A stretch of 64,000 nucleotides of DNA, taken from NCBI GenBank assembly GCA_024403795.1, contig JAKSRD010000003.1, positions 37,928 to 101,927 on the forward strand, given 5' to 3'. Under the pieces are notes generated by a model. It was not told the DNA's origin, ran no database searches, and saw only the letters and a program-made list of their open reading frames with translations. Position 1 is the stretch's first letter. The number at the start of each line of letters is the position of its first letter. Below are positions 43,982-54,072 of this stretch, in pieces. The stretch is from Saccharofermentans sp. Lineage in GTDB: Bacteria; Bacillota; Clostridia; Saccharofermentanales; Saccharofermentanaceae. Made by a program: the position numbers and the translations under genes.

Positions 43982-44206
43982 CTCGGGAACGATAGGTGTT
44001 CTCCAACGGACTTGCGTGAACATGTCGGTCAATGAGTGCTTGTTCACGGACGGAGTGTTTCGGGTCTTTTTTTACATAAATTGGACGATTTTCTCCCTGA
44101 AAAGTAACGGTTGGGGTCTTCCACTATGCAAAACTGTCCCATTAATCGCTTTCAAAATTTTTCGCTGAATCGTACAATTTATTAAAAAGTTTTAAGAGGT
44201 TTGTCT

Positions 44207-47200
44207 ATGATCAGCTATAAGACGTACAGTGCCGTAAGACCTGTGTCGCGAGATATCATCACGGATATAGAGAAGGATTCCGACGGCCGGGAAGTCGTTT
44301 TTGTCGCCCCGGAATTTGCGAAGGCACAGATCGAACATGAGGTCCTGGCATATCTGAAGAACAGCCGTGACACCGAAGCGTCTGTCAGGAACGGCGATAA
44401 TGTTCTGACTTTATCATCTTCGCTGGTTACTGGTGATGTATTAAGCTTCAGAAAACTTGCAGGTACCGTTCTTGACGATCTCGGCGTTAATTATGTTGCC
44501 GAAGGCGGAGAGATCATGCTCCGTAATGCCATCTACAACATTCTTGTAAATCACAGAGAGGAACTGGCGGTATTTGGTACTCTCTCATCCAGGATCGATT
44601 ACATCAATATGATGATCGCTCTCCTCGGTGACTTCTCGAGATACGGTGTGGGGATCGATGACATTGACAGTGCCATAGACTCGTTGGAGAATTCTTCCGC
44701 GGCACCTTCATTGATAAGTAAACTCAAGGATCTCCGTCTCATAATGAATGAACTGGAGGAGATGAACAGTAAGTACGGTCTTAATCTTCTTCGTGAACCC
44801 ATAGCTCTTGCCTGCGATCGGCTTTCTGCATTCGCTGCGAATAAGAATAGGAAGAGACGTAACAGTGCCATTAATTCTTTATTGAACTCAAAGATTGTAT
44901 TTATAGGCTTCGGAGCTACTCGTATGCTTACTCCGAAGGAGATAAAGTTGGTATCTCTCCTCTCGGAACTCGGCAGTAAGATAGAATTCTATGTCCTTTC
45001 CGGAGACGGCAGTTCGGAATTTTCTTCAATCTACAAGAATGGCGAAGATTTTGCTGATATGCTCGAGGGTATCGGTGCTCAAGGCTCAAGACTTACCATG
45101 AGTTCCGGAGAAGGTGAGTTGGCTGCGATAGTGGAGGCTTTTGCTTCAGATGCGAAGCCTGACGGACTTGACGGTAATGGTAAGGTAAGACTTGCGGAAT
45201 TAGCAAGCATTGATGACAGAGTCGGGTACATTTTCAATGAGGTTATCGATTTGACCAGAAATCATGGTTACAGATACCGCGACATCAGAATTGTCTGTTG
45301 CAATGAAGATATCATTCCCAGGATGAGAAGTACGGCAGAGATGTATGGATTGGATGTGTTTATCGACCGTAAGATCGCATTAGGCGGTACGGTTGTTCCT
45401 TACATGATGCAGATCATTTTGGAGCTGCCGCGTGCGAATTACAGTCTTGAACTCATCATGAAGGCCATGCGTTCCGGTATGTTGAGGATACCGCCTTATA
45501 TTGCCGACAGTTTTGAGAACTATTGCTATGCAAAGAACATTACTGATGTGGTGCGTCTCTTTGATGCGAATGCTTATATCGAACGTGATGATGGCGATCA
45601 CAAAAAGAGACGATTCTGGATCATCAAGAATACAGTGCCGGGATATAAAGAAGGTTTTACCGACAGCGGTGAGTTCTTCTATGAATATGTAGTCAAGAAT
45701 AAGCTCTTGCCGTTGAGAGAGGCTTGTGAATCCATATTCGGTGAGAATACGCTTTCCGGTAAGGCTTTGGCGAGTCTCAAGTATTTTGACGAGATGAGAG
45801 GATATATTGAGCCTCTGCGAGACGAATTGCTCGACAGAGGTGATGAAGCCGCTGCGGTTGCTCTTGTCAGAGGCTACGATGAGCTCATAGGTCTTTTGAT
45901 GTGTCAGGCTCATGAGATGAATGACTGCGAGATAAGTCAGAAGGATTTTCTGTCGATGATCAGAACCGATATGAGGAACCGTACTGAAGGAACGATCCCG
46001 CTGAAGGTTGATTCTATTGAGATAACAACACCTGAACATGCATATGTAACGCCTTGTAAGGTGCTCTTTATCGTTGGTGCCCAAAAAGATAACTTCCCAT
46101 ATGTGAGAATGAGAGAAGGTCTTCTGAGCGGTATCGAACTCAAGCGACTGTCAGATTCAACGGAGGATATCAATCTGCCCGACAAAGCCGAGAGCAAGAT
46201 GCGTGAGGAGTTTGTTACAGCCTGTCTGGATCTTGGGTCAGCTTCGGATATTCTGTATATGATCCATGAGTACGGCAAGCCGAAGAGCCGTGTGTTCGAG
46301 TATCTCGAGAAGGTAACGGAGGATCGATTCCATATCGTTAATACATTCAGGAATCCCATAGCCGGAGAGGCAGTGAAGTTCAGACATGATTTTGAGAATG
46401 CGAATATCCCGGTTGATGTAATGAACAGACTTCTTACGCGACGTGATCCTGACGGGAATGAAGTCAGGGAGATCCATGCCAGTGTCTCTTCAATAGAGAA
46501 TTTCAGGGAGTGTGCATTCCAGTACATGCTTCAAAGACAACTCAGAATCCAAGAGCGAGAAGATAACACTGCAATACAGTTCAATTCGTTCGGAACACTT
46601 ATACACGGTATGTTTGAGCATGCTTATAAGAAGCTGAGAGATGACAGCGGAAGAGATCCTGCCGGATTTAAAGAACTGGCAGAAGAACTTCTTTCCGACG
46701 AGACAAAATATAAGGAATTCACTGATGAATGCCTTAGATCTTCCGTCTCTGCAAGATCGGCATTCGGTACTGTTGATGAGGAAGGCAATCCGAAGGATAA
46801 GAACTTTGAGATGAATACTTGTTCCAAGCTCAAGAGGATGTTCGATAAAGTGTTTGTTGATCTGCTCAAGGATTCCGTTGATACAGGGTTTGTTCCTGAA
46901 GGTATCGAGGAGAAGATCGGTGAAGGCGGCCTGCCCCTTAATATTCCCTACGACGGCATCGACCTTAAGTTCAGCGGATTTATCGACAGGTTTGATGTCA
47001 TGAAGGATGAACGGAATACGGTCCATATCAGAACCATAGACTATAAGAGTGGTAACAAGAAGGTTGAATCAGCGAAGCTGTTGAAGGGCGTTCAGATACA
47101 GTTGCCTGCATATTCGGGTGCGATTCTCGATAAGAATGCGAACGAAGGAAAGACTGCCGTTATTGACGGTTACGGATATGTTCAGACCGGACTTAACACC

Positions 47201-47581
47201 AAGCCGGGTGATGATCCTTTGACATTTAAGCCGCAATTATCGGGGTATTCTGCTGAAGCTACAAAGATAGCGGTGGATTACTCTAAGTACATCATCAAAG
47301 AGAGTGTTGATCAGATAGTCAGCGGCAAGGCTGATGCAGTGTTGGCAGATAAAGGCAGTGCACATTGCGGTTATTGTCCTTTCAGAGGGTACTGCGGGAA
47401 TAATCCTTCCGAACTTGAATGCAGACCGGATACGGCTATGGATCATAACCGTATCGATGACGAGATCACACGGTCTATAGAAGCTGACAAGAATATTAAA
47501 ACATCCGATAAGAAAGCACTTTTGGCGATGAGAGCGATCTTGGAAGGCGCAGACGTTACTCGTGCCGGAAATGAGGGATAA
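44207..47581 (+). CDS. addB: AddB, ATP-dependent helicase/nuclease subunit B, no visible Walker A
   Basis: This 1124-residue protein partners AddA in recombination repair of double-strand breaks. A TTG at 44201 lies too close to AAGAGGTTT, so ATG 44207 is taken. The C-terminal nuclease domain is present with its Fe-S cysteines: one in ENFRECAFQY (~768) and three in HCGYCPFRGYC (~1053-1063), with the IDYKSG nuclease motif at ~944. The N-terminus, where AddB normally reads GRAGSGKS, is MISYKTYSAVRPVSRDIITD, with no Gly-Lys-Ser/Thr loop, so ATP binding looks lost. AddA starts 3 nt downstream. Confidence 0.88.
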   Translation: MISYKTYSAVRPVSRDIITDIEKDSDGREVVFVAPEFAKAQIEHEVLAYLKNSRDTEASVRNGDNVLTLSSSLVTGDVLSFRKLAGTVLDDLGVNYVAEGGEIMLRNAIYNILVNHREELAVFGTLSSRIDYINMMIALLGDFSRYGVGIDDIDSAIDSLENSSAAPSLISKLKDLRLIMNELEEMNSKYGLNLLREPIALACDRLSAFAANKNRKRRNSAINSLLNSKIVFIGFGATRMLTPKEIKLVSLLSELGSKIEFYVLSGDGSSEFSSIYKNGEDFADMLEGIGAQGSRLTMSSGEGELAAIVEAFASDAKPDGLDGNGKVRLAELASIDDRVGYIFNEVIDLTRNHGYRYRDIRIVCCNEDIIPRMRSTAEMYGLDVFIDRKIALGGTVVPYMMQIILELPRANYSLELIMKAMRSGMLRIPPYIADSFENYCYAKNITDVVRLFDANAYIERDDGDHKKRRFWIIKNTVPGYKEGFTDSGEFFYEYVVKNKLLPLREACESIFGENTLSGKALASLKYFDEMRGYIEPLRDELLDRGDEAAAVALVRGYDELIGLLMCQAHEMNDCEISQKDFLSMIRTDMRNRTEGTIPLKVDSIEITTPEHAYVTPCKVLFIVGAQKDNFPYVRMREGLLSGIELKRLSDSTEDINLPDKAESKMREEFVTACLDLGSASDILYMIHEYGKPKSRVFEYLEKVTEDRFHIVNTFRNPIAGEAVKFRHDFENANIPVDVMNRLLTRRDPDGNEVREIHASVSSIENFRECAFQYMLQRQLRIQEREDNTAIQFNSFGTLIHGMFEHAYKKLRDDSGRDPAGFKELAEELLSDETKYKEFTDECLRSSVSARSAFGTVDEEGNPKDKNFEMNTCSKLKRMFDKVFVDLLKDSVDTGFVPEGIEEKIGEGGLPLNIPYDGIDLKFSGFIDRFDVMKDERNTVHIRTIDYKSGNKKVESAKLLKGVQIQLPAYSGAILDKNANEGKTAVIDGYGYVQTGLNTKPGDDPLTFKPQLSGYSAEATKIAVDYSKYIIKESVDQIVSGKADAVLADKGSAHCGYCPFRGYCGNNPSELECRPDTAMDHNRIDDEITRSIEADKNIKTSDKKALLAMRAILEGADVTRAGNEG

Positions 47582-47584
47582 GAT

Positions 47585-50500
47585 ATGAGATTCTCGGAAG
47601 AACAATCAAGAATAATCGAAGCTGAAAGAGGAAATAACCTCATATCGGCATCTGCGGGTTCAGGCAAGACCACGGTGCTTACGGCCAGGATCGGTAAAGA
47701 GATAGTTGAGAACAAACTTCGTGTCGATCAAATGCTCGTTGTTACCTTTACGGAAGATGCGGCATCGCATATGGCTGAGAAGATAGAAGAGAAGTTGAGA
47801 GAATTGAAGAAGATTGCTGTCTCTTCAGATGATAAAAGTACGGCGGAAAGCATTTCTTCCCAGATAGATATCTTACCCAATGCGTACATTCAGACAATGC
47901 ACGGTTTTTGTTCCCGTGTTATTAAAGAGAAGGGATACTTGCTTGAAGATGGTCCGATGGCTGATTTTACGGATCCTTCTTGCAGGATCATCAGCGGCAG
48001 TGAGCAGGAAGTGCTTCTTAAGTCAGCTGTTCAGTATGCATTGAACAGTTTGTATGAGAAATGCAGATCTGATGATGATCCGTTCATCAGGTTTACAAGG
48101 CGATTCGGAGACGGAAGAACAGATGAACAGTTGGAGAAGATAGTTATCAGCACATATCTGACATTGAGAAGCTTACCTGATTATCTCGAACTGTGTGATG
48201 CATTTGTTCGTGAGCGCGAAGAAAGAGATGCAAAGGGACATGTAATGTTCTTTGAAGAAGATAACGATATCCCGCTCAGGATCATGGAATATCTTACTAA
48301 GATCAAAAATATGCTTGAATCAGATGAGTTCAGATCGGTGCTTGATGCTCACGGAAAGTATCAGATCGTCAAGGAGTATTCAAATGAAGAATTCATCGGC
48401 AAGATTACAAGCTTGATCAGTCAGATACAGAAGGATTATGAGAGCCACAAGGGCATAGATTTTTTCGAGTGCCTTGATCCGCTGTTCGAATTGAGAAATG
48501 TTGAGTTCAAAACAATATTCAGGAATGCTGATTTTAAGGGCGATGACAGGGCATTTCTTGCTATGGTCTCTTTTGCAAGATTTATCATGGAAAAGAAATG
48601 GACTGAACCCAAATACAATAATCCGTATGATCTTCCCAAAGAGTACAAGACCCTTCTCGGTTACTCCAAAGAACAGATACTTGCCGATCAGAGAGCCGGC
48701 ACTGAAGCTGCAGCTTCTTTTGTGGAGCTCATTAAAGCGACTGACAAAGCATATGCTGAGATTAAGTCCTCTATGCACGGAATGGATTATTCTGACCTCG
48801 AACATACTGCTTATGAGATATTGAAGACAGAAGAAGCAGCATCATTTTACAGAGAGAGATTCACCGAGATCTTTGTTGATGAATACCAGGATAATACATC
48901 CCTTCAGGATCGCATCATCAGTTGTTTTGAGAGACCGGAGGGCAATGTTTTCCGTGTCGGCGATATAAAGCAGAGTATTTACAAGTTCCGTTTTGCAGAT
49001 CCGTCGATCTTTGGAAAGAGAATGGCAGATTATGAGTCAGGCAAAGAGAACGGAACGGTTCATTATCTGAAAGAGAATCACAGAAGCACATGCGAGATAC
49101 TTGCCTTTTCCAATTATGTGTTCGAGCAGACAATGAGTGCTAAAGCTTCTGAGATCGAATACGACAAAAGTCAGCACCTGTCGGGGGCGGAAGAGTCCCG
49201 ACACGGTCCCGTGCCGAGGATAATCGTTGCTGATAAATCAGGGGACAAAAGCGATGGTGAGGACAAGACAAGCCAGGAGACAAGAGCCTTGCTGGCTGCT
49301 GTCGAGAGTGAAGTCAGACGCTATTTGGAAGAGTGTACGAGATTAGACGGGACACCGACCGAATTGAAAGATATCTGTGTATTAACGTCTTCCAACAAGC
49401 AGGCTGAGACGGTCGCCAGATATCTTAACGGTTGTAAGCTGAAAGACGGAAGAAGCATTGAAGCATCGGGAAGATTCACTACTGATGTGTTCGAAGATAT
49501 GGATATTCACAGGATCATTAATTTCCTGATCTGTATCGGAAATGAATACCGTGATGAATATCTTGCCGGAGTGATGCTCTCAAACTATAAGTTTTCCAAT
49601 TTTACCATTGAAGAACTTGCACAGATCCAGGCATTTATCCATGAACTTGACGGGTTGAATATTGAGAAAGAACCGTTGATGCTGAGACTCAGGATGTTTG
49701 CGGAAAAGAGTGATTCCGAGCTTGCTTCCCGCGTGAGAAGCTTTATCGATGTCTTCGACAAGATAAGAATGAATTCTTTGGTCTCGGATATAGATGAGAT
49801 CATAGAACTGATATACAGAGAGACAAATATCAGAGCGACGATTGAAGACAGGACGGGTGACAGCACAAAATTCGATGTCTTCAAGGACTGGCTTTCTGAG
49901 AATTTTAAGCGAAGAGGTTCAGATATTTCCGGAATAGCTCTCGAACTCGAACAGATCAAGATCAAGATCAAGAAGTCCGAGATAGAAGTTAAGGACGCGA
50001 ATAAGAACAAGATCTCGACCATGACGGTTCACAAGAGTAAAGGTCTTGAATTCCCGTTCGTTATCCTGATCGCGACAGGCGGAAGCCAGGAACAGACAGA
50101 TTCGGTGGAGAGCATTATGTTCCACAAGAAGCTCGGCTTTATTACCGAGAATTACGATCCGGAAAATCTAACACGGAAGCGTTCTTTTGAGCAGCAGATC
50201 TATGAGATGAAGATGAATCTGGAGACAAATGCCGAGAAGATCAGATTGCTCTATGTTGCTCTTACCAGAGCCGAGGAACAGCTTACGGTAGTTACAACCT
50301 GTGATGTCAGTGATACCGATAAGGCAAGCCCGATGAGACGTGCATTTGAACAGGCCATTGATTTTGAAGAAACGGCGTTTGATGAGAGACACTGGCTCAT
50401 CGGAGATATGAAGTTACCGTATTGTCTTATGAGTGCGCTTGCAAGAAGTGCTGACGGAAAACGGCTGAGAGAGATTGCTGATTGCGGAGAACTCCGCCCG

Positions 50501-51388
50501 AACAATGTTATTCCGTTCCATGACATTAACGGCAATGTCATAACCGGCGGTTTTGAGGTTGTGGATCTGACGGCTGAGAGGGTTAACGAACTGTATAAGA
50601 ATTCAGCATATCACGATGCTGAAGATGAAGGTGATGACGTAACGGCAGAGCCTGACAACGATTCTGCCGAGTTCGATCCGGAAGGCAAACTTATACTTCC
50701 GGTCTACGAACATTATGACAGCGTGAATGTGCCTTTTAAGGTTACTGTTACCGGCATAAGCGGAGAAGGGAAGCCTTCTGATACTACACATGTCGATATG
50801 CAGATCAGCAGCATAGAGGATTTTGAAGGAGCAGGAGTATCTATCCTTACGGCGGCTGCCAAGGGTACGATACTTCACAGGATCATGAGGTTCATTGATC
50901 TTGAGAGCGTAAGGGACGGCTCGGTCGGATTTGATGATGAGATCAAGGCTCTCATTGAAGAAGGTTATCTGAACATCTGCAGTCCGGCAGCTGCTTTGGA
51001 GGTAGCAGAAGACTTCAGGGAAGGTATTGTGGCTTTCTGTAAGAACTCAAGGTGTGAAGATATAATCAGCAGTTTTGCTGACGGAACGGCACGTTCCGAG
51101 AAGCCTATCGTATTCTCGGTATATATCGACGGAACGGAAGGTGATTCCGCACTTGTTCAGGGTATGATCGACCTTATCTATAAGACTGAGGAAGGCTATG
51201 CGATCCTTGACTACAAGACTGACCGTCTTGTAGGATCAACGCCTGAAGAACGTGCCAAGGAAGCACTTGAGAGACACTCATTCCAGCTTAACAGCTATGC
51301 AGCTGCATGTGAGAAGGACGGTATTGCCGTTGCTCGCAAGCTTCTGTATCTTGTGCGTTACGGTGAATTCGTTGAAGTGAAGGATTAA
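47585..51388 (+). CDS. addA: AddA, ATP-dependent helicase/nuclease subunit A
   Basis: This 1267-residue UvrD-type helicase carries a C-terminal RecB-like nuclease domain. SF1 motifs are Walker A SASAGSGKTTVLTAR (~21-35), Walker B FVDEYQDNTSLQD (~429-441), GDIKQSIYKFR (motif III, ~459) and TVHKSKGLEFPFV (motif V, ~816). LYVALTRAEEQL (motif VI) follows, and the nuclease block AILDYKTDRL is at ~1205-1214. It follows addB by 3 nt and overlaps the convergent tadA gene by 4 nt at the stop codons. Confidence 0.95.
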   Translation: MRFSEEQSRIIEAERGNNLISASAGSGKTTVLTARIGKEIVENKLRVDQMLVVTFTEDAASHMAEKIEEKLRELKKIAVSSDDKSTAESISSQIDILPNAYIQTMHGFCSRVIKEKGYLLEDGPMADFTDPSCRIISGSEQEVLLKSAVQYALNSLYEKCRSDDDPFIRFTRRFGDGRTDEQLEKIVISTYLTLRSLPDYLELCDAFVREREERDAKGHVMFFEEDNDIPLRIMEYLTKIKNMLESDEFRSVLDAHGKYQIVKEYSNEEFIGKITSLISQIQKDYESHKGIDFFECLDPLFELRNVEFKTIFRNADFKGDDRAFLAMVSFARFIMEKKWTEPKYNNPYDLPKEYKTLLGYSKEQILADQRAGTEAAASFVELIKATDKAYAEIKSSMHGMDYSDLEHTAYEILKTEEAASFYRERFTEIFVDEYQDNTSLQDRIISCFERPEGNVFRVGDIKQSIYKFRFADPSIFGKRMADYESGKENGTVHYLKENHRSTCEILAFSNYVFEQTMSAKASEIEYDKSQHLSGAEESRHGPVPRIIVADKSGDKSDGEDKTSQETRALLAAVESEVRRYLEECTRLDGTPTELKDICVLTSSNKQAETVARYLNGCKLKDGRSIEASGRFTTDVFEDMDIHRIINFLICIGNEYRDEYLAGVMLSNYKFSNFTIEELAQIQAFIHELDGLNIEKEPLMLRLRMFAEKSDSELASRVRSFIDVFDKIRMNSLVSDIDEIIELIYRETNIRATIEDRTGDSTKFDVFKDWLSENFKRRGSDISGIALELEQIKIKIKKSEIEVKDANKNKISTMTVHKSKGLEFPFVILIATGGSQEQTDSVESIMFHKKLGFITENYDPENLTRKRSFEQQIYEMKMNLETNAEKIRLLYVALTRAEEQLTVVTTCDVSDTDKASPMRRAFEQAIDFEETAFDERHWLIGDMKLPYCLMSALARSADGKRLREIADCGELRPNNVIPFHDINGNVITGGFEVVDLTAERVNELYKNSAYHDAEDEGDDVTAEPDNDSAEFDPEGKLILPVYEHYDSVNVPFKVTVTGISGEGKPSDTTHVDMQISSIEDFEGAGVSILTAAAKGTILHRIMRFIDLESVRDGSVGFDDEIKALIEEGYLNICSPAAALEVAEDFREGIVAFCKNSRCEDIISSFADGTARSEKPIVFSVYIDGTEGDSALVQGMIDLIYKTEEGYAILDYKTDRLVGSTPEERAKEALERHSFQLNSYAAACEKDGIAVARKLLYLVRYGEFVEVKD

Positions 51389-51912
51389 TGTGCCGACTTC
51401 TTCTTGCCGCTGTCTCTTTCTCTGATGGCGCGGAAAAAGTCCAGCATCATCTTGGAACACTCTTTCTCGAGGATACCGCCTTCAAAGTCGACCTTGTGAT
51501 TGTGCCCGTGTGATACATCGAAAATATCATTGCATGACACGACGGCTCCGCTCTTAGGTTCATATGCTCCGAAGTAGACTTTGCGGATCCGCGATTGGAT
51601 AATGGCACCGGAGCACATGGTGCAGGGTTCCAGCGTCACGTACATATCGAAGTCTTGAAGTCGCCAATCGCCAAGCTTCCTGCATGCTTTGTCTATGGCG
51701 ATGACTTCTGCGTGGGCAAGCGCATTGCCTCTTGTAAGACGGAGATTGTGTGATCTGGTGTATATCTTGCCGTCCTTGACCAGAACGCATCCGATAGGAC
51801 ACTCACCGAGCGCAATGGCTTTCTCGGCTTCTTTGATCGCTTCCAGCATGAATCTCTCATTATCGTTGGAAGGCTTGAGGTCCGGATATAGTTTGGATCT
51901 TCTTCTCGGCAC
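51385..51912 (-). CDS. tadA: tRNA-specific adenosine deaminase TadA
   Basis: This 175-residue zinc deaminase converts adenine 34 of tRNA-Arg(ACG) to inosine. It has the HAE motif in NALAHAEVIAIDKA and PCTMCSGAI as the zinc CxxC, with LxxxDxYVTLEPC before it. The N-terminus is about 15 residues longer than usual (PRRRSKLYPDLKPSND) from GTG 51912; no better internal start with a ribosome site is seen. It converges on addA with a 4-nt overlap. Confidence 0.92.
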   Translation of the reverse strand: MPRRRSKLYPDLKPSNDNERFMLEAIKEAEKAIALGECPIGCVLVKDGKIYTRSHNLRLTRGNALAHAEVIAIDKACRKLGDWRLQDFDMYVTLEPCTMCSGAIIQSRIRKVYFGAYEPKSGAVVSCNDIFDVSHGHNHKVDFEGGILEKECSKMMLDFFRAIRERDSGKKKSAH

Positions 51913-51992
51913 GGATATACCTCACGATTGAATCTTTAGGACAGATAATACAGACGGGAAGATACAGGTGTCAAGCAAGCGTGATGTAATGC

Positions 51993-52021
51993 TTGACGTG
52001 CTTGCATTAGCATATTATAAT
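51993..52021 (+). promoter_or_regulatory. Strong SigA-type promoter
   Basis: TTGACG (51993-51998), 17 nt, TATAAT (52016-52021). The start site is about 130 nt before the next gene, leaving a long leader that contains a small hairpin GCCGT/ACGGC at about 52062-52075. Confidence 0.72.
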
Positions 52022-52158
52022 AAACGCTTGCTATAAGCAGAACTATGCCTACGCTAAGGGAATGCCGTTTTTACGGCTGGTTAGAACTCGTTATCCCTGC
52101 ATTTTTACGGCGAATCTATGCTTAATGCAGATAATCTAAGACAAAGGACGTTTATTTG

Positions 52159-52905
52159 ATGGCAACTAAACAAGGCATGTGCAAGAACTGCGGTTCTCTG
52201 GTTATGTTCGATGACAGAGAGGAACTTTGCGAGTGCGTTTTCTGTAATTGCGTATTCCCTGCAGCTGAAGCTGCTGAGATTCTTGAGAATCCTGACGGAC
52301 ATGAGTTCAAGAATGAGACTTTTGAGAAGCAGGAGGGTGGCAAGCACTATTATTCAACGCCCATTATGCCTGATATCGTAGAGAAAGCCGTTCAGAGAGA
52401 TAAGACTTCCAAGTCTGTTCATAAGGATGAGCTGAAGCTTAAGCCCAATGAGTTCGAGATTTCTCCTAACGATGTAAAGGCACCTAAGAAGCTGGTGATC
52501 GGATTGGCAGCAGGTTGTGTAGCGGCAGTCCTTATTATTCTCGCTATCTCTCTTCCGCTCTTTTTCAAGCGTAAGAACCTTACTGAGTCGATCGAGACGG
52601 ATATCGGCAAGATTTTCAGCACCGAGATGTCAGGTGAAGCTGATTCGTACAGACAGGTTAATGTTTACGGTCTTTCCGCACAGTTCGTAAAGCTCGGACT
52701 TTCCGAGACTATCACGGACGATGATGCTAAGGCTCTCTACACAAATTACGAAGCACTTCGTTCCGAGAAGCGCGGAGAGAATTCCGGTGATGTCGAGATG
52801 TATATCTATACTCCGGATACGATCTTCTTCATCTCGAAGGACGGCATGACTAAGGATACACAGGAAGCAGTTGTGATTGCCCCGCCGACTGAGAAGTCCA
52901 AGTAA
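52159..52905 (+). CDS. Zinc-ribbon single-pass membrane protein, function unknown
   Basis: This 248-residue protein starts at ATG 52159 after AAAGGACG. An N-terminal four-Cys zinc ribbon (MCKNCG ~7-12, ECVFCNCVFP ~25-34) sits in the cytoplasm, followed by a charged linker, one transmembrane helix (LVIGLAAGCVAAVLIILAIS, ~113-132) and a ~110-residue outer domain. The layout resembles zinc-ribbon membrane proteins that sense or organise envelope components. No family name is certain. It lies directly before rpoD with 68 nt between, possibly on the same transcript. Confidence 0.6.
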   Translation: MATKQGMCKNCGSLVMFDDREELCECVFCNCVFPAAEAAEILENPDGHEFKNETFEKQEGGKHYYSTPIMPDIVEKAVQRDKTSKSVHKDELKLKPNEFEISPNDVKAPKKLVIGLAAGCVAAVLIILAISLPLFFKRKNLTESIETDIGKIFSTEMSGEADSYRQVNVYGLSAQFVKLGLSETITDDDAKALYTNYEALRSEKRGENSGDVEMYIYTPDTIFFISKDGMTKDTQEAVVIAPPTEKSK

Positions 52906-52973
52906 GTCTCAAGTTGTTATCGGGTACAAAGGAATAAGACAAATTACATTCGATCTATGAGGAGATTAATCAT

Positions 52974-54029
52974 ATGAGTGATTATGATAAGGCATTAGCT
53001 CATGCTAAGAAATTCGCAGAGAAGAACGAGAATCAGATGACAGAGGTCGACTTCGATTCTCTTACCGATTCATTTAAGATTGAACCCGATGAGATGATCA
53101 ATCTCAGGGCTGAACTTGAGAACAGCGGCGTTAAGATCGACGATATCGATCTTGATGTTGATGACGATAACGATCCCGAATCTGACGGAGAAGACGCCAG
53201 CGTCGTTGATGACTCGGTCAAGATGTACCTTAAGGAGATCGGTAAGATCGAACTCCTTGATGCTTCACAGGAGAAGGATATAGCGCAGAGAATGGCAAAG
53301 GGTGACGAGGAAGCTAAGGAGCTTCTCATCAATTCCAACCTGAGACTCGTTGTATCCATCGCCAAGAAGTACATGAACCGCGGCCTTTCACTCTTGGACC
53401 TTATCCAGGAAGGTAATATCGGTTTGATCAAGGCCGTAGATAAGTTCGATTACACTAAGGGATTTAAGTTCTCGACATATGCCACATGGTGGATCCGTCA
53501 GGCTATCACCAGAGCGATCGCAGATCAGGCAAGAACCATCAGAATTCCTGTTCACATGGTTGAGACGATCAATAAACTTACAAGAGTTCAGCGTCAGCTC
53601 GTTCAGGATCTCGGAAGAGAACCTACTACGGAAGAGCTTGCAAAAGAGATGAACATGGAAGTTGCTAAGATCAGAGAGATCCAGAAGATCTCTCAGGATC
53701 CTATCTCTATCGATAAGCCTGTCGGCGAAGAAGAGGACAGCCACCTTGTTGACTTCATCTCCAACGATGAGCTTGCTGCACCTGAGGAAGAGGTAGCAAG
53801 GATCCTTCTCAAGGAGGATCTCATTCAGGCTCTCAACGGTCTGACAGACAGAGAGAGAAGAGTTATCGAGTTGAGATTTGGTCTTAAGGACGGCGTTCCG
53901 ATGACATTGGAGCAGGTCGGTAAGAAGCTCGGCGTTACTCGTGAGCGTATCAGACAGATCGAGGCTAAGGCTATCAGAAAGCTCAACAGATCACCTAAGT
54001 CGAAGAAGCTAGAAGGATATTCAGATTAA
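52974..54029 (+). CDS. rpoD: Primary sigma factor SigA/RpoD
   Basis: This 351-residue sigma factor has an acidic N-terminal region 1.1 remnant (~1-80). Region 2 includes [20 protein letters not shown] and [17 protein letters not shown], which bind core and the -10 box. Region 3 follows (~190-260), and region 4.2 [17 protein letters not shown] binds the -35 box. Length is typical of clostridial SigA. dnaG, the common upstream partner, is not present here; instead a zinc-ribbon membrane protein precedes it. Confidence 0.95.
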   Translation: MSDYDKALAHAKKFAEKNENQMTEVDFDSLTDSFKIEPDEMINLRAELENSGVKIDDIDLDVDDDNDPESDGEDASVVDDSVKMYLKEIGKIELLDASQEKDIAQRMAKGDEEAKELLINSNLRLVVSIAKKYMNRGLSLLDLIQEGNIGLIKAVDKFDYTKGFKFSTYATWWIRQAITRAIADQARTIRIPVHMVETINKLTRVQRQLVQDLGREPTTEELAKEMNMEVAKIREIQKISQDPISIDKPVGEEEDSHLVDFISNDELAAPEEEVARILLKEDLIQALNGLTDRERRVIELRFGLKDGVPMTLEQVGKKLGVTRERIRQIEAKAIRKLNRSPKSKKLEGYSD

Positions 54030-54072
54030 TCCGTCAGTTGCTTTGAAGGCTTTCCGTTAGGAATCAGAAGTA

